Source of the DNA: CAYUNT01 sp964446285
Lineage (GTDB): Bacteria > Sumerlaeota > Sumerlaeia > SLMS01 > CAYUNT01
DNA length: 5,433 nt
NCBI GenBank assembly: GCA_964446285.1
Contig: CAYUNT010000262.1
Location: 1-5,433 of the forward strand
Direction: 5' to 3'
In this document: piece by piece, positions 1 through 5,433 of the stretch
How the letters are laid out: each line of letters starts with the position of its first letter
Position numbering within the stretch: the first letter of the stretch is position 1
The notes under the pieces: model-generated
Told to the model about the DNA's origin: nothing
The model's input: the letters and a program-made list of their open reading frames with translations, nothing else
Databases searched by the model: none
Position numbers and translations under genes: made by a program

Positions 1-285
1 AATATGTTGGGAGGTGTGGGTTGGGAGTTGTGGGTTGGGAGTTTGGGGTTGGGAGTTGTGGGTTGGGAGCGAAGAGAGTTGGGAGGGGGAAGTGATGAAC
101 TGGGAGTTGGGAATTGTGGGCGATAGGCGGACGAGCGGGATGGAAATATCATTGCTGGCCATATCCAGCCAAAAGGGAGGTTCCCATTTCCCTGTCAGTG
201 TTTTATATCCGCTGTGAATCACCTGGAACCGTCCTTCATCTTCTTCGCTCACAACCCACAACTCCTGACTATTTTCTTCACTCAC
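1..285 (-). CDS. Possible short hypothetical ORF between heptad arrays, runs off the left edge
   Basis: This is a weak call. A minus-strand frame stays open from the TGA at 289-291 to the window edge, with no stop. The first possible start is GTG at 283-285, then GTG at 250-252, then ATG at 160-162. No Shine-Dalgarno sequence is visible. Counting from the first GTG, residues 13-54 look like ordinary protein: an acidic start (SEEDEGR), then FQVIHSGYK and GKWEPPFWLDMASND, with mixed hydrophobic, charged and aromatic residues. Residues 55-95 are a Pro/Ser/Thr/Gln/Asn-rich string that is simply the translated C-rich strand of the left array. That strand rarely makes stops, so its openness means little. 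I recognise no family. The core could be a relic of a gene invaded by repeats, a dispersed peptide module, or chance. The real extent is unknown because the window ends here. Confidence 0.25.
   Translation of the reverse strand, partial: MSEENSQELWVVSEEDEGRFQVIHSGYKTLTGKWEPPFWLDMASNDISIPLVRLSPTIPNSQFITSPSQLSSLPTHNSQPQTPNPQLPTHTSQHI
6..126 (+). repeat. Left heptanucleotide repeat array (GTTGGGA / GTTGTGG), G-rich on the plus strand
   Basis: Positions 6-68 are nine tandem 7-bp units, mostly alternating GTTGGGA and GTTGTGG, with divergent units GGTGTGG (13-19) and GTTTGGG (41-47). The two-unit block is followed by GCGAAGA at 69-75. More units occur at 78-84 (GTTGGGA), 106-112 (GTTGGGA) and 113-119 (ATTGTGG), followed by GCGATAG at 120-126. 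The array may continue beyond the left edge. The same unit family occurs in reverse orientation at 242-323. Heptad arrays are out of phase with codons, so any translated reading shifts frame with each unit; this is best read as intergenic microsatellite. Confidence 0.85.
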
Positions 286-323
286 AATTCACAACCCACA
301 ACCCACAATCCACAACTCACAAC
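242..323 (-). repeat. Right heptanucleotide repeat array, inverted relative to the left array
   Basis: Read on the minus strand, six tandem heptads occupy 323-282: GTTGTGA, GTTGTGG, ATTGTGG, GTTGTGG, GTTGTGA and ATTGTGA. GTGAAGA follows at 281-275. After a 12-bp gap, GTTGTGG (262-256), GTTGTGA (255-249) and GCGAAGA (248-242) follow. This is the left array's unit family on the other strand. The stretch 242-265 is complementary to 52-75 at 23 of 24 positions. The first heptad begins at the base immediately after the TAG stop of the VWA gene, so the array forms the start of that gene's 3' untranslated region. Confidence 0.85.
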
Positions 324-3300
324 CTATCGTGTCTTCTTTTTCGCGCGGCGTTTGGCTTCGAGCAAACTGCCCGTGAAGCCGCCTTCACCTTCGCCGGGCG
401 GGGCTTGCGAACGGTCGCGCGCGCCGGATTCGGATGGGGCGAAGGTTTCTTTTCCGCGATGCCGGACAGGTCCCGCTCCGGGCGGCGGAGGTGGCGCGCC
501 GAACACTCCGTCTCCAGAAGGTGAACCCTCTGGTAGTTGCTGAGCGGCGTGATCCAGTTTTTCTCGAAGCGCGGCGCGCGCTTGCGCCTGGCGTTCGCGC
601 CATGCATGAAGGTCTCGACCGCCGCCGGCATCGGGCGCTGCCGCAGCCCCGGCCGGAGCCGCCGACTTAGGAGATGGCTTGCCTTTCGCCGGCGCCTTGG
701 CCGCTTTCGCTCCCACCGCGCCAGTCTGGGCGCCCGTCCCCGCCGCCTCGCCGCCCCCCTCGGCCTCATCTTCCGCAGGCCGTGTGGCGCGCGCCTTGGC
801 GTCTTTCAGGGCAGACATGCGCATCGTTTCGTCTGCCTCTGTGCGCGCCGGGCGCAACGACCCGAGAATCGCGCTCGATTTCGCCGCCGTCCACCCCCAC
901 ACCGCGCCCCAATCCACAAATACACGCCGCATGAAGATGTCCACGGGGATCAGCACCAGCCCAATCCACGCGAACAGCGGCCACAGAGGCGTGGGCCGTC
1001 CGCCCGAAGGCAGGTTATGCACGAAAGGATTGTATTCATCGAGTTTTTGAACCAGTTGCCCGCCGCTTTCCGAGGCTATTCGTTCGATCAGCGCGTCGTT
1101 CGAGCGGCTCACCTGGTATTCGGGCGAATAACTCAACGCCGCCCCGCCCGTCAGAACTTGAACCTGATCGCCTTTTTTCGTCGTCAGGCTCACCATGTAT
1201 GTTCCCACCTCGGTGGCGGGGAAAGTCGCTTCGTAACGGCCCGGGGCCACTTGGCGGACGCTGAGCGGTTTGCCCTCGACACGGTCCGCCGACTGCACAA
1301 CCACATTGCCGTCAAAATCGAGAAAGTTCTCGAAATTGCCCGCATCGTCCAGCGCATCGATGATGACCGTTCCGCGCCCGTTGCTGATGTCTGTTTGAAT
1401 CTGGTAATTGGCCGAAGAGGTCTCGCGCATCGACCAGCGGACCACCTGCGCCCAGAACTTGGCGAAATTGCCCCAGCTCACCCAGTCCGCCGCCCATTTG
1501 TTTTTCGCATCCGAGGTGAACGCCACCGTCTTGCCCAGACCATAGCGCCAATGCGCCAGAACCGGTTCCACTTCGGTTTCGCTGCTATCCGGGCTGACCT
1601 TGGTGGTGGTGGCCAGGGCCAGCGTCGCGAGTTCGCCCTTGGGCGTAGTCACCACATGCCCGCGCAACGTCGGATAGCCCCCATCGATGCCCGTGAGGGC
1701 TTCGGAATACTGCGTCACTTCAGGCTTAAAGGCCTGTTCGGAGATGAGCGAGCGGCGGACGATTGTGGCTTCCTTGACGAAAATTCGCGGCAACTCGGTC
1801 GAGGATTTCGGATAATAGAAATTTCCACCGCCCCAGTAGGCCAGCGCCCTCAGATTGTCGGCGCTGCTCGGGTCGTGCGGGGCGATGGCGACCGTCGAGA
1901 TCGAGATGCCTTCGTCGCGGATATTGTTCGCAAGGCGCTGATTGGGCGGGGCCGGGTCGCCGTCGCTGATGACGACAATGTGCTTGGCCTGCGTCTTGAC
2001 GCGTTTGAGTTCCTTGTAGGCCATTTCGAGTGTGGGGTCGAACGTGGGCATGTCGCTCGGCTGGACACCCCGAATAATCGAGCGCATCCGGCGTTTGTCG
2101 CCCGTTTGCTGAAGCCCAGGCTCCCAGGCCCAGTATTCCCCCCACCCGCCGCCGCCCAGCGATCCCGTGGAAGACGCCCCATAATACAGCAGCCCGAAAA
2201 AGTCCTGGCGCGAAAGAACATTGAGCGCCGCCACCGAGACCTCGCGCGCCCAGGTGTTTCCCGCCGGGATTTCGCATGTGTGCAACACGATCACCATCGC
2301 GCCGTTGGGCAGCACTTTCTTTTGCTTGATGTCCATCGATACGGGCAGAACTTTTTCGATGGGCGAATCCTGGTAGCCGCCCGCGCCGAACGAGTTTTCG
2401 CCGCCCACCATGATGAACCCGACGCCAAGCGAGTGGACGGCCTGCTCGATCATCTGCATCTGCGAGGCGCTCATATCCGAGGCGGGCACGTTCGAGAGGA
2501 TGAGCGAATCGAAACTCTGCAAATCCTGGAGGGTCTGCGGAATCCCCTCGGGGCCGGCCATCGTGACGTCGATGTCCTGCAACCGCAGCGCCGGGAGAAG
2601 GTGGTTCACGCCCGTCAGATCGCCTTCGATATAAAGCACGCGCGGGCGCGATTTGACGTAGGTGAATCCCGTGGCGGTGTTGTTTTCGGGACGCGCGTCG
2701 TTCGGCGCTTCGATTGTGGCGCGGAACGTGTGGAACCCGCCCTGGGAGAGGCGGCGCGGCATCACAAAGACGTTCTTTTTACCCGCGATGAGGTCCACCT
2801 TTTGTTCCGCCACCAGCGCTTCCGAATGCTCGCCGCGTTCGTCCTGGCGGCTCTGGTAAAGACGGAGGATCGCGTTTGTGTTTTCGCGGGCCTCGGCGAA
2901 AATTTTCACGTCGAAGGGCGCATCGAGGGCCGTTTGCTGCGGCGCAACCACCTTCGAGATCATCAAGTCCTGGCGGTCTTTGTAACTGAGGCCGACCACA
3001 TCGACCGGGATGTTGTTCCCGTGCGCGAGACGGGCCACCTCGATGGCCGCGCCTTCGTTTTCGTTGCCGTCCGTGAGCAGGACGATGCGCTTCATCACCT
3101 CGGGCGGGAAGGCCGCCATCGCCAGCCGCAGCGCCGCCGCGACGTTTGTGCGCTCCGACGGCACGGCCGACTGCAACTGGCCGCTGAAATCGACCTTCTT
3201 CACCGGGCTGAACTCGATCGACGGCTCCGCGCCGAATACGATCAGCCCGGCGTTGTCCGAGGCTTTCATGCGACGGGCGGTTTGCTGAATCGCTTCGTAG

Positions 3301-3554
3301 GAGAGTTTGCGCTGGTCCGAGGGAATCGAGTCGGAGTGGTCGAGGACGTAAAATACCGTAAGTTCCTTGCCTCGGCGCGTGAATTGCATCTGGGCCAGCG
3401 CCAGGACGAAACACAGGACGATCACCGTGCGCAAAACGCGAACCGTCCAGCGGCGGCCCCGTTCCAAACTGCGCAGCCGGCGGCTCGCCCACCAGAAAAA
3501 CGGCAGCAGGCCAAGAAGGATCAGTAACAGCGGCTGGAGGAATTGTATCTGCAT
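324..3554 (-). CDS. Membrane-anchored double-VWA protein with GATase1-like domain
   Basis: This 1076-residue protein is probably an inner-membrane scaffold or adhesion-type protein; its partner is unknown. Transmembrane segments lie near residues 5-22 and 38-57, joined by an Arg-rich loop (24-40). By the positive-inside rule the central part is periplasmic. VWA domain 1 spans about 65-195 and has a full MIDAS: D72-x-S74-x-S76 (DHSDS), T136 and D162 (LLTDG). A beta-rich linker (about 196-300) leads to a GATase1-like fold at 303-410, with the motif VGGENSFGAGGYQDSP near 383-398. It has no cysteine, so amidotransferase catalysis is unlikely. VWA domain 2 (about 417-600) reads LHTCEIP where DxSxS is expected, yet keeps D531 (ISDGD). 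Another beta-rich part ends at a third membrane segment (about 858-876), followed by a roughly 200-residue Ala/Gly/Pro/Lys-rich tail with a short helical stretch (981-1005) and a basic end (EAKRRAKKKTR). The ATG is fixed by an in-frame TGA directly before it; no Shine-Dalgarno is visible. Databases often name such proteins 'glutamine amidotransferase', which is misleading here. Confidence 0.95.
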   Translation of the reverse strand: MQIQFLQPLLLILLGLLPFFWWASRRLRSLERGRRWTVRVLRTVIVLCFVLALAQMQFTRRGKELTVFYVLDHSDSIPSDQRKLSYEAIQQTARRMKASDNAGLIVFGAEPSIEFSPVKKVDFSGQLQSAVPSERTNVAAALRLAMAAFPPEVMKRIVLLTDGNENEGAAIEVARLAHGNNIPVDVVGLSYKDRQDLMISKVVAPQQTALDAPFDVKIFAEARENTNAILRLYQSRQDERGEHSEALVAEQKVDLIAGKKNVFVMPRRLSQGGFHTFRATIEAPNDARPENNTATGFTYVKSRPRVLYIEGDLTGVNHLLPALRLQDIDVTMAGPEGIPQTLQDLQSFDSLILSNVPASDMSASQMQMIEQAVHSLGVGFIMVGGENSFGAGGYQDSPIEKVLPVSMDIKQKKVLPNGAMVIVLHTCEIPAGNTWAREVSVAALNVLSRQDFFGLLYYGASSTGSLGGGGWGEYWAWEPGLQQTGDKRRMRSIIRGVQPSDMPTFDPTLEMAYKELKRVKTQAKHIVVISDGDPAPPNQRLANNIRDEGISISTVAIAPHDPSSADNLRALAYWGGGNFYYPKSSTELPRIFVKEATIVRRSLISEQAFKPEVTQYSEALTGIDGGYPTLRGHVVTTPKGELATLALATTTKVSPDSSETEVEPVLAHWRYGLGKTVAFTSDAKNKWAADWVSWGNFAKFWAQVVRWSMRETSSANYQIQTDISNGRGTVIIDALDDAGNFENFLDFDGNVVVQSADRVEGKPLSVRQVAPGRYEATFPATEVGTYMVSLTTKKGDQVQVLTGGAALSYSPEYQVSRSNDALIERIASESGGQLVQKLDEYNPFVHNLPSGGRPTPLWPLFAWIGLVLIPVDIFMRRVFVDWGAVWGWTAAKSSAILGSLRPARTEADETMRMSALKDAKARATRPAEDEAEGGGEAAGTGAQTGAVGAKAAKAPAKGKPSPKSAAPAGAAAAPDAGGGRDLHAWRERQAQARAALREKLDHAAQQLPEGSPSGDGVFGAPPPPPGAGPVRHRGKETFAPSESGARDRSQAPPGEGEGGFTGSLLEAKRRAKKKTR

Positions 3555-3820
3555 TCAGGGTGAAGATCGAAGAAAGCAGGGTGCGGCTTCCGGGGAAAAT
3601 CCGCTTATTGCCGCAAGGATTCCATAACGAAACATGGCGTCAGCAACAATCGTCCTGCGGGTTCCTTTTGTCCTTAGCGCCCCTTCGTTGCGACGCGCTG
3701 GCAAGGATTCAGATAAGAATCAGCCCGCCGGGACACTCATTCCGACGCTGTCGAAGGCTCGAAAGATGACCTTTGCGCCTTGGTGCGCTCCGGACTCGCA
3801 ATCTTCGCGCACCCGGATGC

Positions 3821-3841
3821 CGCACGCATTTAATGCGCGCG
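3821..3841. repeat. 21-bp near-perfect dyad, possible operator or cruciform
   Basis: The sequence reads CGC-A-CGCATT, a central T, then AATGCG-C-GCG. Nine of ten positions per arm are complementary, with one A/C mismatch. The single-base centre makes a compact RNA hairpin unlikely to close fully. The symmetry fits a binding site for a dimeric DNA-binding protein better than a terminator. It lies about 270 bp upstream of the VWA start and overlaps an alternating (GC)5 tract. No regulator is encoded nearby, so a regulatory role is inference only. Confidence 0.3.
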
Positions 3842-4008
3842 CGCCCCCGTCCCGCGGCCAATCGTGCGAGCGTCCCGTTGCTCCCCCTGCCGCTGCAAAC
3901 CGAATTTTCAGCCTTCACCGGATGGGAACATCGCCGCCCGCAAGAATCCGCGCCGCCTGTTTGGCGCGAATTGTCCGGCAGTTGATTTCATCGCAAGGGC
4001 CAATCTGC

Positions 4009-4034
4009 GGCGCCTGGATGCATCCGCCCGCGCC
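4009..4034. repeat. Nested inverted repeat around GGATGCATCC
   Basis: A perfect 10-bp palindrome, GGATGCATCC (4016-4025), sits between GGCGC (4009-4013) and its complement GCGCC (4030-4034). The two arms are offset by unequal spacers of 2 and 4 bases. It lies 87 bp past the end of the amidohydrolase gene. Neither strand has a T-run directly after it, so it is not a standard intrinsic terminator. Short GC-rich palindromes arise easily by chance in such DNA. Confidence 0.25.
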
Positions 4035-4120
4035 CATAGTTTGGAAAAAACATCTTTGCAACAACAACGACGAGATCGCGGGGTGATTCCGTGTCTATCC
4101 TCATTTAGTCGCGGTAAATA

Positions 4121-5305
4121 TCAGCGCGCGCCCAGCAGTTTTAGCGTGTTGGCCACCTGGAGCAGCACGCCAACGGCGAGGCAGTCTTCGTCGATGTCGA
4201 AACTCGAATTGTGGTTGGGCGCGGTGATGCCGCGCGCCTTGTTTCCGCAGCCGATGTGGAAAAACGCGCCTTTGGCACGGTCGAGAAAATACGAAAAATC
4301 CTCAACGCCCAGGCTGGGAAATTCCTTGTGAAAAACGTTTTCCCTGCCGAGCAGTTCCGCGCCGGTTTCTTCGATGACGCGCACGACTTCGTCGTTGTTG
4401 ATGAGCGGCTGGTATCCGGGCGAGATGCGGACCTCGGCCGTCGCGCCAAGCGCTTGCGCCGTGTGCGTGGCGATTTCCTCGATGCGGGCCTTGCACAGCG
4501 CGCGCGTTTCTTTGTCGAGCGTGCGCAGCGTGCCCGAGAGGCGCACCTCTTCGGCCAGGGCGTTTTCCACGTGTCCGCCCGCGATTTTCCCGAAACTCAG
4601 CACGGCGGAATTGAGCGGCGAAATGCTGCGGCTGGCGAGCGTCTGGAGCGCGGCGATCACGTGCGCGGAGGCCACTATCGCATCGACGCCCTTCTCTGGA
4701 TACGCGCCGTGGGCCGATTTTCCGCGCACCACGACCGTCACGCTGTCGGACGAGGCGTTGAGTTTCCCATAGCGGATTTCCATCGTGCCCGTTTCGAGAT
4801 ACGTCATTACGTGAAGGCCGAGAACATAGTCCACAACAGGGTTTTCCATGCAGCCTTCCTGGACCATCCGTTCCGCGCCGCCATCGCCTTCTTCGTCGGG
4901 CTGAAAGAGCAGTTTCACGCCGCCTGCGAATTCGTCCTTCATGCCCGCGAGAATCCGCGCAGCACCAAGAAGGATCGTCGTATGCGCGTCGTGGCCGCAG
5001 GCATGCATGACGCCCTCGTTTTGCGAACGGTAAGGCGCCGCGCTTTTTTCCACCGTCGGCAGCGCGTCGATGTCGGCGCGCAGAGCCACGATCTTGCCTG
5101 CGGATTTCCCCTCAATGAGGCCCACGAGGCCCGTTTCGGCGATTTTTCGATGCGCAATATCAGATTGCGCCAGGTATTCCTCAATTTTTTGCTGCGTGCG
5201 GAATTCCTTGCGCCCCAGTTCGGGATGCGCGTGGAAATCGCGCCGCACCTCGACGAGCCAAGGTTGAATTTCGCGGATTTTATTGCGAATTGCCTCGATA
5301 TTCAT
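4121..5305 (-). CDS. M20 family metallo-amidohydrolase (M20D-like, N-acyl-amino-acid hydrolase type)
   Basis: This complete 394-residue cytosolic enzyme has the usual length for the family. It should hydrolyse the amide bond of an N-acylated amino acid or similar conjugate using two divalent metal ions. M20D relatives act on hippurate, N-acetyl amino acids, N-acetyl-diaminopimelate or indole-acetyl amino acids; the substrate here cannot be told. Visible motifs in order are HPELG (27-31), RADIDALP (76-83), HACGHDAH (101-108) with ligands C103 and H105, QPDEEG (135-140) with catalytic E138 and ligand E139, GLHV with ligand H165, RGKSAHGAYP in the lid with conserved H199, and NHNSSFDID with ligand H365. 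The lid/dimerisation domain spans about 183-297. The QPDEE motif varies from the common QPAEE. The start is supported by the normal N-terminus, the AAGAGG element upstream and the ATGA overlap with the preceding gene. No signal peptide is seen. The function class is secure; the substrate is not. Confidence 0.97.
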   Translation of the reverse strand: MNIEAIRNKIREIQPWLVEVRRDFHAHPELGRKEFRTQQKIEEYLAQSDIAHRKIAETGLVGLIEGKSAGKIVALRADIDALPTVEKSAAPYRSQNEGVMHACGHDAHTTILLGAARILAGMKDEFAGGVKLLFQPDEEGDGGAERMVQEGCMENPVVDYVLGLHVMTYLETGTMEIRYGKLNASSDSVTVVVRGKSAHGAYPEKGVDAIVASAHVIAALQTLASRSISPLNSAVLSFGKIAGGHVENALAEEVRLSGTLRTLDKETRALCKARIEEIATHTAQALGATAEVRISPGYQPLINNDEVVRVIEETGAELLGRENVFHKEFPSLGVEDFSYFLDRAKGAFFHIGCGNKARGITAPNHNSSFDIDEDCLAVGVLLQVANTLKLLGAR

Positions 5306-5433
5306 TCTTCACGGCCTCTTGATGTATTGAGATAATCAACGACTTCGATGGGGGCGCCGCCGCGCAAATACACACGCGGCACGCGCCGGGAAATGCCCGA
5401 GACGATGCTGTTTTTGTTGGCCTTTGCCAGCGC
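5302..5433 (-). CDS. C-terminal 43 residues of an unrecognised protein (partial)
   Basis: The frame is open from the right edge and ends in TGA at 5302-5304. That stop shares bases with the amidohydrolase ATG (5303-5305), the classic ATGA overlap of coupled genes. The visible tail contains KANKNSIVSGISRR, then VPRVYLRGGAPIEVVDYL, then a polar end (NTSRGREE). It looks like a basic segment followed by a short beta-strand and helix. There is no membrane segment. I recognise no family from this tail; the identity needs the sequence to the right of the window. The overlap, the shared strand and the ribosome binding site embedded in its last codons argue that it is a real gene in an operon with the amidohydrolase. 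Confidence 0.72.
   Translation of the reverse strand, partial: ALAKANKNSIVSGISRRVPRVYLRGGAPIEVVDYLNTSRGREE
5315..5320 (-). promoter_or_regulatory. Shine-Dalgarno-like AAGAGG for the amidohydrolase
   Basis: AAGAGG on the minus strand ends 9 bases before the amidohydrolase ATG, within normal reach though slightly long. It lies inside the last codons of the upstream partial gene, which fits translational coupling. It supports the ATG at 5303-5305 as the start. The VWA gene has no comparable element. Confidence 0.5.

Larger units (their letters stand above)
3555..4120. other. 566-bp intergenic region without a convincing gene
   Basis: This region separates the amidohydrolase stop from the VWA start. 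Open frames on both strands are short, Arg/Pro/Ser/Ala-rich and unlike known proteins. The best small candidate is a 40-codon minus-strand ORF at 3915-4037 with three cysteines and no ribosome binding site. Visible structure comprises a dyad at 3821-3841 running into a (GC)5 tract at 3835-3844, a palindrome GGATGCATCC at 4016-4025, a 10-bp direct repeat GCAAGGATTC at 3613-3622 and 3701-3710, and an imperfect repeat containing GGCGCWAAGG on the minus strand (3672-3681 and 3770-3779). The VWA promoter presumably lies here, but no site close to the -35/-10 consensus was found. No GC-stem plus T-run terminator follows the amidohydrolase. Confidence 0.6.

Noticed and set aside
6..323. Tandem repeats considered as a CRISPR array
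   Set aside because: The units are 7 bp, contiguous and degenerate, with no spacers of regular size and no cas genes.
114..543. Two plus-strand open frames across the right array into the VWA gene end
   Set aside because: They consist of the translated heptad array followed by the antisense of the VWA tail, with no ribosome binding site or protein-like core.
537..3527. A 996-codon plus-strand open frame opposite the VWA gene
   Set aside because: Its translation is extremely rich in Arg, His and Ala with no domain, while the opposite strand encodes a clear multi-domain protein. This is the usual antisense shadow of a GC-rich gene.
3621..3649. Possible VWA promoter TTGTTG-17-TATGGA on the minus strand
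   Set aside because: The spacing is right, but each hexamer matches the sigma-70 consensus at only about three of six positions, which is expected by chance in this length.
3709..3918. A 69-codon minus-strand open frame in the intergenic region
   Set aside because: Very Arg-rich, no ribosome binding site and no recognisable fold; it passes straight through the dyad and the GC tract.
3634..4086. A 150-codon plus-strand open frame in the intergenic region
   Set aside because: Low-complexity Arg/Ala/Pro/Ser composition, no ribosome binding site and no family resemblance; probably chance in GC-rich DNA.
4103..4119. ATTTA/TAAAT stem just after the amidohydrolase stop considered as a terminator
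   Set aside because: The stem is only five A-T pairs with a 7-base loop and no T-run. The only T-run nearby, on the minus strand at 4045-4050, has no GC stem before it.
4211..5335. A 374-codon plus-strand open frame opposite the amidohydrolase
   Set aside because: It has an Arg/Phe/His-rich composition and no recognisable domain, and it lies opposite an enzyme with all catalytic motifs. It is a shadow frame.

Overview
The window is a GC-rich bacterial segment in which every convincing gene lies on the minus strand. It looks like an uncultured environmental bacterium of the Planctomycetes/PVC type or a neighbouring candidate phylum. That guess rests on three things: the very large membrane-anchored double von Willebrand A (VWA) protein with an amidotransferase-like fold, high GC, and heptanucleotide microsatellite arrays between genes. 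No marker gene in the window fixes the taxonomy.

Layout in the direction of transcription, from right to left. (1) 5302-5433: the last 43 codons of an unrecognised protein. Its TGA overlaps the next ATG (ATGA). (2) 4121-5305: a complete M20-family (M20D-like) metallo-amidohydrolase with all expected metal ligands. (3) 3555-4120: 566 bp with no convincing gene, holding several short dyads and degenerate repeats. (4) 324-3554: a 1076-residue membrane protein with two N-terminal transmembrane segments, VWA domain 1 with an intact MIDAS, a GATase1-like domain without cysteine, VWA domain 2 with a degenerate MIDAS, beta-rich segments, a third transmembrane segment and a low-complexity cytoplasmic tail. 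(5) 1-323: two arrays of the same 7-bp repeat family in opposite orientation. They flank about 115 bp that reads on the minus strand as a protein-like peptide.

The partial gene and the amidohydrolase are almost certainly co-transcribed and translationally coupled. The VWA protein probably has its own promoter, because 566 bp separate it from the amidohydrolase, but no clear promoter was found. No functional link between the amidohydrolase and the VWA protein is visible.

The least ordinary part is the left end. It holds an inverted pair of heptad arrays, one abutting the VWA stop codon with no spacer and the other G-quadruplex-prone. Between them is a short open frame that the arrays do not explain. 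I see no evidence for CRISPR, a toxin-antitoxin pair, a transposase, a tRNA or an rRNA.
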